From Neobacillus sp. CF12 (GTDB lineage: Bacteria > Bacillota > Bacilli > Bacillales > Cytobacillaceae), in contig NZ_JAUCEU010000007.1 of NCBI RefSeq assembly GCF_030348765.1, positions 4,933,501-4,997,500 of the forward strand: 64,000 nt of DNA, given 5' to 3'. Within the stretch, counting starts at the first letter, position 1. Every line of letters starts with the position of its first letter. Both the position numbers and the translations under genes were made by a program. Under the pieces are notes generated by a model. The model was given only the letters and a program-made list of their open reading frames with translations, was not told the DNA's origin and did not search any database. Below, in pieces: positions 27,432-36,239 of the stretch.

Positions 27432-28802
27432 ATGACCCAATCCCCTTTCCCTATTAGAGGGGTTATTGAAGGATTTTATGGATTATTTTACACGGCTCCC
27501 GAGCGAAATGATTTAATCTCCTTTATTGCGGATCATGGATTTAATCTATACATATATGGACCGAAAAATGACCGCCAGCATCGCGCCCGCTGGAGGGAGC
27601 CTTATCCTGATTTCATTATGGAACAGTTTGCTGAAACAGTAGCTCATTCAAGGAACATTGGAGTAGATTTCTCCTACAGTATTGGTTCTGGTGTTTCAAT
27701 TAATTATGCATCGGAAGAGGATTTTCAATTAATTACTGAAAAATTTAAAGCATTTTATGAGATTGGTGTCAGAAATTTTATGATCATGCTAGATGACATA
27801 GCTGCTGAATTTCATCATGAGGAAGAGCGGCAAATGTTCGCCAGTTATGCCGAAGCACATGTTCATGTTGCGAATCGACTGATTCTTTGGTTAAAATCAC
27901 TTGATAAAACGTGCAGGCTCTCTCTCTGTCCAACTGATTATCATGGTATAGCGCCATTCAGCGACTATATTCATGAACTGGGTAAAGGATTAAACAAAGA
28001 AATTGACATCTTTTATACAGGGCCTGAGATTTGTTCGAAAACAATTTCGGAACAAGATGCAGCTGACTTTGCATCGGCGGTCCAAAGAAAGCCGATTATT
28101 TGGGATAACTACCCTGTTAATGATTTAGCTATGACTAGTGAAATGCATATCGGTCCTATCAGCGGCCGCGAAGCGTCTCTTACAAAAGTGTGTAAAGGGT
28201 TTATTGTCAATACGATGAGCCAGGCAGAAGCATCTAAAATTGCTTTGCTAACATTCTCGGATTTTTTCAACCACCCGAAGGAATATGACCCGTGGACCTC
28301 ATGGGATCATGCCCTGAAAACAATTGGTGGTGAGGAAAACTACGAGGCTTTACGTCTCTTTGCTGAAAATTGCCTGTATTCATGCCTCGATTATCCGGCG
28401 GCAGCATCATTGGAGCAGTTAACTTCAAAAGCCCTTTGTGCCCTTCAATCAGGTGAAAAAGCATCTGTTAGCCAAGATATTCAAAATCTGTATGATTACC
28501 TGATCGAACTAGACGAAGCGGGGTACCAACTTAAATTCAGAATGACCAATTATGCTTTGCGCAATAATCTGGTCCAATGGATAGAACTCATGGAAAGCTG
28601 GGCATGGGCAGGAAGAAGGGCGATCGACGTTTTAAGGACAATGGAAAACAATGAGGACATTCGGTCCCCTCTCAACTGGCTGCAGGAGTCGGCCAATGAA
28701 GTACGGAACCATCCAAAGCGGTATGCTGGGAACGTCCTATTCCCATTGATTGAGCACGTTGAGTCGAAAGTCTTTGAGGAAAAGGGGTCATGCATACTAT
28801 GA
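27432..28802 (+). CDS. GH84 beta-N-acetylglucosaminidase-like protein
   Basis: A 456-residue protein of the NAGidase family (PF07555, GH84, O-GlcNAcase-like). It begins with RGVIEGFYG, the family hallmark, and has YIYGPKND, then the catalytic pair Asp121-Asp122 in MIMLDDI, and WDNYPVND later, which lines the GlcNAc pocket. There is no signal peptide or carbohydrate-binding module, unlike secreted clostridial members, so it should cut GlcNAc-containing oligosaccharides or glycoconjugates in the cytosol. It starts after AAAGGAGG and overlaps the next gene by 4 bases. Together with GH20 it indicates that amino sugars are part of the substrate. Confidence 0.88.
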   Translation: MTQSPFPIRGVIEGFYGLFYTAPERNDLISFIADHGFNLYIYGPKNDRQHRARWREPYPDFIMEQFAETVAHSRNIGVDFSYSIGSGVSINYASEEDFQLITEKFKAFYEIGVRNFMIMLDDIAAEFHHEEERQMFASYAEAHVHVANRLILWLKSLDKTCRLSLCPTDYHGIAPFSDYIHELGKGLNKEIDIFYTGPEICSKTISEQDAADFASAVQRKPIIWDNYPVNDLAMTSEMHIGPISGREASLTKVCKGFIVNTMSQAEASKIALLTFSDFFNHPKEYDPWTSWDHALKTIGGEENYEALRLFAENCLYSCLDYPAAASLEQLTSKALCALQSGEKASVSQDIQNLYDYLIELDEAGYQLKFRMTNYALRNNLVQWIELMESWAWAGRRAIDVLRTMENNEDIRSPLNWLQESANEVRNHPKRYAGNVLFPLIEHVESKVFEEKGSCIL

Positions 28803-30631
28803 TGAAGAAAATTTCAACAAATCTTTACTTATATGAAGATACATGTAATGTATACGTGATTAAGACCGAAGAAAAGGCGGTCTTAATTGACTTTGGAGAT
28901 GGAAATGTTCTTAAGCATCTTGATACAATCGGGGTTGAGAGTGTAACAGATGTTTTCATGACCCATCACCATCGGGACCAGTGCCAGGGGCTTGCTGTTG
29001 CTGTTAACGAAGGGATCCGAATCTGGGTACCACATAATGAACAAGATTTATTTCATCATATTGATGAACACTGGCTGGCTAGGGAAATTAATAACAACTA
29101 CAATATGAGACAGGACCGTTTTTCACTCCTTCAATCTGTACCAGTGTATAAAACATTAAAAGATTATTCTACACATGTTATAAACGGGATCAAGTTTTCG
29201 ATTATTCCCAGCCCTGGCCATTCAATCGGTTCCATTACCATAATAGCGGACATTGACGATAAGAAGACAGCGTTTACAGGTGATCTGATTTATGCCCCTG
29301 GAAAGGTTTGGTCTTTAGCGGCTACACAATGGTCGTACAACGGTGGTGAGGGTATTGCTTTAAGTGTGCTTTCGCTATTGGATTTAAAAGACCGGGAACC
29401 TGATTTGCTTCTGCCCTCTCATGGCCAAATAATGGAGGAGCCATCTTCAGCTATGGAACTCCTTATTAAGCGTTATGCAGTATTGATGGAACAAAGAAAG
29501 CAAAATCCAAGATTATTTAAATTGCGGGAAAATCCATATCAATCCATTACACCTCATTTATTGCAAAACTGCACAAGCATGTCCAATGCCTATGTTGTTT
29601 TATCGAAAAGCGGCAAAGCGCTGTTTATTGATTTTGGTTACGATTTTATTGGCGGAATCGGATCTGGGAGTGACAGGGCTTCAAGAAGACCTTGGTTATA
29701 TACTCTTTCAAGGTTAAAGGAACAGTACGGAGTTGAAAAAATTGATGTTGTCATTCCAACCCATTTTCATGATGATCATGTGGCGGGAATAAACCTATTG
29801 CGGGATGTAGAAGGAACTGAGGTTTGGTGCCCTGAAAATGTGTCAGAGGTTTTAGAAAACCCTAAAAAATATGATTTGCCGTGTGTGTGGTATGATCCGA
29901 TAAAAGTGGATAAACAGCTGACGTTAAACCAAATATTTAAGTGGGAAGAGTTTGAATTTATTGTTTATGAGCAGGCAGGGCATACACTATATGCGGCTGC
30001 TATTGAATTTATCGTAGATGGTAAGAAAGTTCTTGCAATTGGAGACCAATATCAAGGTGATAATGGCCAATTCAATTATGTGTATCATAACCGATTCAGA
30101 ATATCGGACTACATTGACAGCGCTGAACTCTATAAGTCTGTTAAACCTGACCTTATTATTTCTGGACATTGGGATCCAATCGTTGTAACTGAGGAATTTC
30201 TTCTGCAAATTGAAGAAAAAGGGAAGGTGCTTGAACAACTACATAAAGACCTTTTGCCTTTAGGTGAACTGGATTTTGGGGCGGAAGGCTTTGGGGCGTC
30301 CATACAGCCATACCAGACAGAGGTACAGTCAGGGCAAAATTTTTCAGTAACCGTTGAAATAAAGAACCCGTTCCCAGAAGAAAACGAGATCATTGCGAAA
30401 ATGATCACGCCAGACAGCTGGGAAATTAATAAGAGAGAATTCAATACAAAGCTGCCTGGCAATGAAACCGCACAATTTACAACATCCATTACAATTCCTG
30501 CAGGAACAACGGGCTACAGGGAACGAATAGCAGTGGACCTTACCGTAGGTAAGCGTCGTTTCGGACAGCATGCAGAAGCACTTGTAACAATAAAGGATCT
30601 GCCAATTTTAGGAGGTGCAAAAAATGACTGA
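28799..30631 (+). CDS. Double metallo-beta-lactamase-fold protein with C-terminal beta domain
   Basis: A 610-residue protein built of two MBL-fold domains in tandem. Domain 1 has HHHRDQ at residues 56-61, where the last His of the HxHxDH zinc motif is Gln. Domain 2 has an intact HFHDDH at 322-327 and a later GDQYQGDNG. The last 110 or so residues look like an Ig-like beta-sandwich of the NEW3/NPCBM-associated type. No signal peptide is seen. The reaction is unknown; hydrolysis of an ester, lactone or phosphate linked to the glycan is possible. ATG 28799 overlaps the preceding TGA (ATGA). ATG 28790 is an alternative. The gene lies between GH84 and GH38 in one operon. Confidence 0.75.
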   Translation: MMKKISTNLYLYEDTCNVYVIKTEEKAVLIDFGDGNVLKHLDTIGVESVTDVFMTHHHRDQCQGLAVAVNEGIRIWVPHNEQDLFHHIDEHWLAREINNNYNMRQDRFSLLQSVPVYKTLKDYSTHVINGIKFSIIPSPGHSIGSITIIADIDDKKTAFTGDLIYAPGKVWSLAATQWSYNGGEGIALSVLSLLDLKDREPDLLLPSHGQIMEEPSSAMELLIKRYAVLMEQRKQNPRLFKLRENPYQSITPHLLQNCTSMSNAYVVLSKSGKALFIDFGYDFIGGIGSGSDRASRRPWLYTLSRLKEQYGVEKIDVVIPTHFHDDHVAGINLLRDVEGTEVWCPENVSEVLENPKKYDLPCVWYDPIKVDKQLTLNQIFKWEEFEFIVYEQAGHTLYAAAIEFIVDGKKVLAIGDQYQGDNGQFNYVYHNRFRISDYIDSAELYKSVKPDLIISGHWDPIVVTEEFLLQIEEKGKVLEQLHKDLLPLGELDFGAEGFGASIQPYQTEVQSGQNFSVTVEIKNPFPEENEIIAKMITPDSWEINKREFNTKLPGNETAQFTTSITIPAGTTGYRERIAVDLTVGKRRFGQHAEALVTIKDLPILGGAKND

Positions 30632-33095
30632 AAAAAATATTTCGATGATGGAAAAACAACTGCCGAAAACAAAAGAAAAAACCTTACATATGATTGGAAA
30701 TGCTCATCTTGACCCCGTATGGCTATGGCAATGGCAGGAGGGATTCCAGGAAACAAAAGCAACATTTAGGTCTGCGCTTGATCGGATGAAGGAGTATCCT
30801 GATTTCGTGTTCACGAATAGTTCAGCCGCTAATTATGAATGGATTGAAAACAATGAGCCTGAGATGTTTGAAGAAATCAAACAGCGTATTCAAGAAGGCC
30901 GGTGGGAAATTGTCGGCGGCTGGTGGATTCAGCCGGATTGCAATCTCCCGAGCGGGGAGTCGTTTGTACGCCAAGGTCTTTATGGTCAGCGTTATTTCCA
31001 CGAGAAATTTGGGGTAACCGCAAAGGTTGGCTATAATGTTGATAGTTTTGGACATCATGGTATGCTTCCACAAATATTAAAGAAAAGCGGCATGGATTAT
31101 TATATTTTTATGCGTCCAAGCCCGCAGGAAAAAGGACTTCCAGGAAGGTTGTTCTGGTGGGAATCAGATGACGGCTCACGCGTTTTAGCCTATCGAATTC
31201 CATTTGAATATTGTACATGGGGCAAGGATGTTGAAAAACATATACGTAGAAATGCAGGAGAATTAAAAGCACCATTTAATGATTTAATGACATTTTACGG
31301 TGTTGGTAACCATGGCGGTGGTCCAACGAAGGAAAATATTGAAAGCATTAAACAATTGAATGAAAATTCGTCATATCCAACGCTCGTGTTTAGCACAGTA
31401 AATAAATTTTTTGATGAACTCATGGTAAAGAATCTTCCGTTTCCAGTTGTCCATGATGACCTTCAGCACCATGCAAGCGGATGCTACTCTGTTCATTCGG
31501 GAATTAAAAAATGGAACCGTGAGGCAGAAAATGCCCTGATTAAAGCTGAGAAATTCTCGGCACTAGCGGATTGGACGACAGGACAAAAATATCCTGCTTC
31601 TGAATATAAACAGGCATGGAAAAATGTATTATTCAATCAATTCCATGACATTTTAGCAGGGACAAGTATAGAAGCAGCATATGAGGATGCCCGGGATATG
31701 CACGGAGAGGCAATGTCTATTGCTAAACGGGGTGTCAACTACGCGATTCAATCTATGTCTTGGAGAATTGATATAGAAGAAGAAAAAGGGATGAAACCGA
31801 TTGTTATCTTTAATCCTCATTCGTGGAACAGTACTGTAAATGTTGAACAAGAAATAGGCGGATTAAAGCCGGAGGATATTTTAGTAGATGAAGAGGGAAA
31901 TCAAGTCCCGATGCAAGTGGTTCAATCTCAGGCAACGGCTGGGGGCCGTTCACGCATCAGCTTTATTGCGAAGCTTCCTTCAATTGGATACCGAGTATAT
32001 AAAATCGTTCAACGTGAAACTGGTAAAGAATTTACATCTATAAAGGCAAGTGACACTAGCTTGGAAAATCACAATTTTCGAGTTGTAATCGATCAACAAA
32101 CCGGATTTGTCACGAGCATATATGATAAACAAAAGAAGCTGGAAATACTAGGAGAGCCAGCAGCAAGACCAGTCGTCATGAACGATCATAGCGACACATG
32201 GTCGCATAATGTTCTTCAGTTTAATGGCGAAGCAGGCACCTTCAAAGCAACCAGCGTAAAACTGGTGGAACATGGTCCAGTAAAATCAGTTATTCGCGTT
32301 ATCAGTGAATATGGAAAATCGACACTCGTTCAAGACTTTACCATGTATAAGGAGTTAAACCAGATTGATGTCCATTGTACAATAAATTGGCAGGAACAAT
32401 TTAAAGCACTAAAGATTAAGTTCCCTGTCGATCTTATCTTCAGAAAATCAACCTATGAAATTCCTTATGGGCACATTGTTAGAGAGGGCAATGGTGAAGA
32501 AGAGCCTGGACAAAACTGGATTGATACTTCTGGAACTCATCCATCAACAGGCGAATTATACGGGTTCAGCTTACTAAATGACGGCAAATACAGCTTCGAT
32601 ATCCATAACAAAGAAATGAGTATGACGGTCCTTCGCAGCCCGATTTATGCACATCATGACCCGCTAGTACCGGAAGAAGACCGATATTATTCATTTATTG
32701 ATCAGGGAATTCAAAGATTCACTTACTCCATGCTGCCGCATGAAGGGAATTGGGAAACAGCTGGAACTGTAAAACGTGCAGCAGAATTGAACCAAAATCC
32801 AATTAGCATTATTGAAACCTATCATAAAGGTTCACTCCCACAAAAAGATTCTTTCTTGTCTGTTGATGTTGAGAATGTCATTGTAAGTGTCATAAAGCAA
32901 GCGGAGGACAATGAGGATCTTATTGTGCGTGCCTATGAAACAGCAAATGATGAAACTACGGCCATCATTTCTCTTCCTAAATGGAACCGACAAATAAAGA
33001 CTAAGTTTAAGCCGTCAGAAATAAAAACATTCCGTATTCCAAAAGATTCTTCCGAACTAGTAATGGAAAATAATTTACTGGAGTGGGAAGAATAA
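30624..33095 (+). CDS. GH38 alpha-mannosidase, copy 2
   Basis: An 823-residue GH38 enzyme, the paralogue of the one at 4191-6620, with the same motifs: HLD at residues 28-30, NVDSFGHH with nucleophile Asp140, and HHASG further on. The N-terminus is about 15 residues longer, and the extra part is Lys/Glu-rich and lacks a signal peptide. The ATG at 30624 has GGAGGTG 6 bases upstream and overlaps the double MBL gene by 8 bases; a GTG at 30615 is part of the ribosome binding site and is not the start. It is the last enzyme gene before the DeoR regulator. Confidence 0.92.
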   Translation: MTEKNISMMEKQLPKTKEKTLHMIGNAHLDPVWLWQWQEGFQETKATFRSALDRMKEYPDFVFTNSSAANYEWIENNEPEMFEEIKQRIQEGRWEIVGGWWIQPDCNLPSGESFVRQGLYGQRYFHEKFGVTAKVGYNVDSFGHHGMLPQILKKSGMDYYIFMRPSPQEKGLPGRLFWWESDDGSRVLAYRIPFEYCTWGKDVEKHIRRNAGELKAPFNDLMTFYGVGNHGGGPTKENIESIKQLNENSSYPTLVFSTVNKFFDELMVKNLPFPVVHDDLQHHASGCYSVHSGIKKWNREAENALIKAEKFSALADWTTGQKYPASEYKQAWKNVLFNQFHDILAGTSIEAAYEDARDMHGEAMSIAKRGVNYAIQSMSWRIDIEEEKGMKPIVIFNPHSWNSTVNVEQEIGGLKPEDILVDEEGNQVPMQVVQSQATAGGRSRISFIAKLPSIGYRVYKIVQRETGKEFTSIKASDTSLENHNFRVVIDQQTGFVTSIYDKQKKLEILGEPAARPVVMNDHSDTWSHNVLQFNGEAGTFKATSVKLVEHGPVKSVIRVISEYGKSTLVQDFTMYKELNQIDVHCTINWQEQFKALKIKFPVDLIFRKSTYEIPYGHIVREGNGEEEPGQNWIDTSGTHPSTGELYGFSLLNDGKYSFDIHNKEMSMTVLRSPIYAHHDPLVPEEDRYYSFIDQGIQRFTYSMLPHEGNWETAGTVKRAAELNQNPISIIETYHKGSLPQKDSFLSVDVENVIVSVIKQAEDNEDLIVRAYETANDETTAIISLPKWNRQIKTKFKPSEIKTFRIPKDSSELVMENNLLEWEE

Positions 33096-33140
33096 GAAAG
33101 TCTTATGAGCACTTACTTAATAACAAGAGGAGTAAAGTAC

Positions 33141-33944
33141 ATGATTGTGTCGCAGCGCCGTAAGTTAATAAAAGAACTATTAATAAAAAATAAGAGTGTA
33201 AAGGTTTCTGACCTTGTTAATTTACTGCATGTATCAGAAGAAACAATCCGGCGGGATTTGAATCAACTTGAAAAAGAAGGTGTTGCCGAGAAAAACTACG
33301 GTGGAGCAGTCCTAATAGAGGAGGTCGAAAACCAATTTTTCATTCCTCCTGTGGATAAAAGAAAATTCCAATATTCTCGTGAGAAAGAGTTAATTGGGAA
33401 GGCAGCATCCCAATTGATAAAAGAGGGACAAACAATCATTTTTGATGCTGGATCAACAACCTGGTATGTAGGGAAAAACTTACCAGATAAAAGTAACTTG
33501 ACGATTATAACCAATGCTATGAACGTTGCTGAGGAATGCAGCAAGGATGAAACAGCCTCCATCTATTTATTAGGCGGGAAACTAAGGAAGAATTCGATGA
33601 GTCTTGTTGGACCTCAGGTAGAGTCTGAATTACAAAACTACAATGCCGATTATGTGTTCCTTGGGACAGCGGGAATATCGTTAAGGCATGGGTTTACAAG
33701 CTCTGATTTGTATGATGCGGAAATGAAACGGGCGATGGTTTCTGCAGGACAAAAGATTGTTGTTGTGGCCGACCATAGCAAGCTGCATAAAGCAGGTTTA
33801 ACTCCTTTTTGCCCTTTTGATCAAGCAGATATGTTTATTACCAGTGACCTTGCTGATATAGAAATCCTAAAGGAAATTGAAAAAAGAGGTGTAGAAGTAA
33901 TTGTAGTACCTCTATCAGAAGATACGTTGGATAAATTGGTTTAG
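33141..33944 (+). CDS. DeoR/GlpR-family transcriptional regulator
   Basis: A 267-residue DeoR-type regulator. The N-terminal winged HTH (residues 1-57) has the family signature VSEETIRRDLNQLEKEG, and the C-terminal effector domain (about 75-235) has GSTTWYVGKNL, NAMNVAEE and VVVADHSKLHKAG, a sugar-phosphate-binding fold of the ribose-5-phosphate isomerase type. It likely represses this sugar locus until a phosphorylated sugar intermediate builds up. ATG 33141 follows AGAGGAG with 9 bases of spacing. The open frame before it (from 33105) has no ribosome binding site. It is followed by a hairpin and a second enzyme block. Confidence 0.92.
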   Translation: MIVSQRRKLIKELLIKNKSVKVSDLVNLLHVSEETIRRDLNQLEKEGVAEKNYGGAVLIEEVENQFFIPPVDKRKFQYSREKELIGKAASQLIKEGQTIIFDAGSTTWYVGKNLPDKSNLTIITNAMNVAEECSKDETASIYLLGGKLRKNSMSLVGPQVESELQNYNADYVFLGTAGISLRHGFTSSDLYDAEMKRAMVSAGQKIVVVADHSKLHKAGLTPFCPFDQADMFITSDLADIEILKEIEKRGVEVIVVPLSEDTLDKLV

Positions 33945-33966
33945 TAAGCTTTCTCTAGGTAGAAAG

Positions 33967-34012
33967 GAAGTGAGGGGATAAAGCAGCTATGTTTGTTTTT
34001 TCCCCTGACTTC
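33967..34012 (+). terminator. Hairpin after the DeoR gene, possible terminator
   Basis: GAAGTGAGGGGA (33967-33978) pairs with TCCCCTGACTTC (34001-34012) with one mismatch, around a 22-base loop ending in a T run. Because the T run is in the loop rather than after the stem, termination is uncertain. It may separate the importer operon from the Gfo/Idh block. Confidence 0.4.
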
Positions 34013-34064
34013 TAGGAAATTAACATACTATTAAAATATTCAAAATGCAAAAGGAGGTTTTTAA

Positions 34065-35084
34065 ATGGTAAATGTTGCTTTATTGAGTAAATGGCATGTT
34101 CATGCTGACGATTATGCACGTCAAGCAAATCAAAATCAACATCTGGAAATCAAAATCGTATGGGATGAAAATGCCGAACGTGGGAAAGAGTGGGCAAGTA
34201 AGCTCGGTGTTCCTTTTGAACAAGATTTAATGAAAGTTTTATCTAATCCGGAGATTGAGGCAGTTATTGTAGATACGCCAACAAACCTTCACAAAGAAAT
34301 CATCCTGTTATCGGCAGAAAATAAAAAACATATTTTTTCTGAAAAAGTACTGGCTTTTACGGTGGAAGATTGTAAAGAGATTTTTGAGGCAGTCCAAAAA
34401 AACAAAGTAAAATTGATGGTTTCTTTGCCCCGACTAACTGAAAATTACTACTTATACGCCCAGCAGGTTATCGATGAAGGGTTATTAGGGAAGCTGACTT
34501 ATATTCGCTGCCGATTAGCACACAATGGTGGTGTTCCATTTGAAGGAAATCCAAACGGATGGCTACCGAAACACTTCTTTAATAAAGAGGAATGCGGCGG
34601 GGGTGCATTTATTGACTTAGGGGCGCACCCGATATATTTAACGAATCGCCTTGCAGGACCGGTAAAAGCTGTGACAGCAAGGTTACAAAAACAATTTGGT
34701 TATGAAATAGATGATAATTCCGTCGCAATTATTGAATATGAAAACGGTGCTTTAGGAACGATTGAAACCGGATTTCTTTCAGGACGAAGCCCTTTCCAGC
34801 TGGAACTTTATGGGACTGAGGGAGCTTTATTAATAGAGGATAATAAGATTCGCTTAAATTCTAAACAGGCAGGCGAGGGTTGGAATGTCCCTGAAAGCCT
34901 GCCAGAAGCACTTCCGATGCCGTTAGAACAATGGGTAAATTCGATTATTGATGAAACCGTTCCAACCATTTCGGAAACTGATGTTCAAGGGTTAACGTTA
35001 ATCAATCAGGCTGCACTGCTATCGCAGAATCAAGGCCGAAGAGTAGAAATAGCTGAAATTATGAAAGATAAACAAAGAGTATGA
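34065..35084 (+). CDS. Gfo/Idh/MocA-family protein with atypical N-terminal motifs
   Basis: A 339-residue Gfo/Idh/MocA member. The expected GxGxxG loop is replaced by LLSKWHVHADDY, and the usual EKP catalytic Lys motif reads SEKVLAF, keeping the Lys but not the Pro. The C-terminal domain is normal, with GGGAFIDLGAHPIYL. This subgroup may bind NAD differently or have another role. Its ribosome binding site AAAAGGAGG is strong. It overlaps slightly the open frame of the next Gfo/Idh gene, and the two may form one hetero-oligomer or act in sequence. Confidence 0.85.
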   Translation: MVNVALLSKWHVHADDYARQANQNQHLEIKIVWDENAERGKEWASKLGVPFEQDLMKVLSNPEIEAVIVDTPTNLHKEIILLSAENKKHIFSEKVLAFTVEDCKEIFEAVQKNKVKLMVSLPRLTENYYLYAQQVIDEGLLGKLTYIRCRLAHNGGVPFEGNPNGWLPKHFFNKEECGGGAFIDLGAHPIYLTNRLAGPVKAVTARLQKQFGYEIDDNSVAIIEYENGALGTIETGFLSGRSPFQLELYGTEGALLIEDNKIRLNSKQAGEGWNVPESLPEALPMPLEQWVNSIIDETVPTISETDVQGLTLINQAALLSQNQGRRVEIAEIMKDKQRV

Positions 35085-35101
35085 ATCGGAGGGAAAGAAA
35101 A

Positions 35102-36163
35102 ATGGGGAAAACATTAAGAGTAGGGATTATCGGAGCGGGCGGCATCGCAAAGCATGCACATATTCCAAACTATTTAAAATGCGGAGAAAAAGTTGAGATA
35201 GTTGCAGTAAGCGATGTTGTAAAGGAAAAGGCTGATCAATTAGCAGCAGAATTCAATATTCCCCATGCTTTTACAAGTTTTGAAGAAATGTTTCAGACTC
35301 TAAATTTGGATGCGGTCAGTATTTGTACACCAAATAAATTCCATTATCATGCCACGATAGCCGCATTAAATGCAGGATGTCATGTTCTATGTGAAAAGCC
35401 GCCAGCTATGACAGCAAAAGAAGCAGAGGAAATGGCCATCGCTGCTGATAAGGCCGGAAAAATCCTAACTTATGGATTCCATTATCGTCATGCACCACAG
35501 GTAGAAGTTTTAAAGCGCTTTATCGACGCTGGCGAACTTGGTGATATTTATGCTGCACGTGTAACGGCAATGCGTCGCAGGGGAATTCCTGGATGGGGTG
35601 TATTCACAAACAAAGAACTTCAAGGCGGAGGACCTTTAATTGATATCGGGGTCCATATGTTGGATACTGCATTATATTTAATGGGTTATCCAGAACCGGA
35701 TACTGTATTTGGAGTAACCTATCAAAAACTTGGTAACCGAAAAGGAGTAGGACTCATGGGAACATGGGATTGGGAAAATTTCTCGGTTGAAGATATGGCG
35801 CGAGGAATGATCACTTTCAAAAATGGGGCTTCCATTCTATTAGAGTCTGCATTTGCTGCTAACGTCGAGAAGGCTGATGAAATGAATGTGACGTTAATGG
35901 GGGACAATGGTGGAGCAGATGTATTCCCACTAAAGATTTATCAAGAAAAACATGAATCGTTAATTGATCTCACTCCAGCATATTTACCAAAGAGAGATTA
36001 TCATGAACTAGAGCTTAGTAGATTTGTAGATGCGTGTTTAGATGGTACTTCACCATTAAGTACTGCCAAACAAGGCGTCTATCTCCAACAAATCATTAAC
36101 GGACTATACCAATCAGCGGCCAAAGGTGAGGCTGTAAAATTAGGTGAACATGTACAAGTTTAA
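35102..36163 (+). CDS. Gfo/Idh/MocA-family NAD(P)-dependent oxidoreductase
   Basis: A 353-residue oxidoreductase with canonical motifs: GIIGAGGIAKHAH for NAD(P) binding, CEKPPAM with the catalytic Lys, and GGGPLIDIGVHMLD in the C-terminal domain. ATG 35102 is the likely start, because GGAGGG (35088-35093) lies 8 bases before it and inside the upstream open frame that begins at 35081. It is followed by a TIM-barrel isomerase and a GH2 glycosidase. The set oxidoreductase, oxidoreductase, isomerase, GH2 looks like a functional module for glycoside oxidation and breakdown. Confidence 0.9.
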   Translation: MGKTLRVGIIGAGGIAKHAHIPNYLKCGEKVEIVAVSDVVKEKADQLAAEFNIPHAFTSFEEMFQTLNLDAVSICTPNKFHYHATIAALNAGCHVLCEKPPAMTAKEAEEMAIAADKAGKILTYGFHYRHAPQVEVLKRFIDAGELGDIYAARVTAMRRRGIPGWGVFTNKELQGGGPLIDIGVHMLDTALYLMGYPEPDTVFGVTYQKLGNRKGVGLMGTWDWENFSVEDMARGMITFKNGASILLESAFAANVEKADEMNVTLMGDNGGADVFPLKIYQEKHESLIDLTPAYLPKRDYHELELSRFVDACLDGTSPLSTAKQGVYLQQIINGLYQSAAKGEAVKLGEHVQV

Positions 36164-36178
36164 TTAAAAAATAATAGA

Positions 36179-36218
36179 AATAAGGGGTGGCAGGTATTCT
36201 TTTAAGCCGCCTCTTATT
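36179..36218 (+). other. Stable intergenic hairpin between Gfo/Idh and TIM-barrel genes
   Basis: AATAAGGGGTGGC (36179-36191) pairs with GCCGCCTCTTATT (36206-36218), 11 of 13 as Watson-Crick pairs and the other two as possible G-T or mismatch. No T run follows; the ribosome binding site GGGGGAA starts 8 bases downstream. It may be an mRNA processing or partial attenuation element. Confidence 0.45.
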
Positions 36219-36239
36219 TAATAATAGGGGGAAATTCCT

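Noticed and set aside
33105..33140. Upstream ATG extension of the DeoR regulator
   Set aside because: No ribosome binding site; the added residues do not resemble DeoR N-termini, whereas ATG 33141 has AGAGGAG and begins the HTH.
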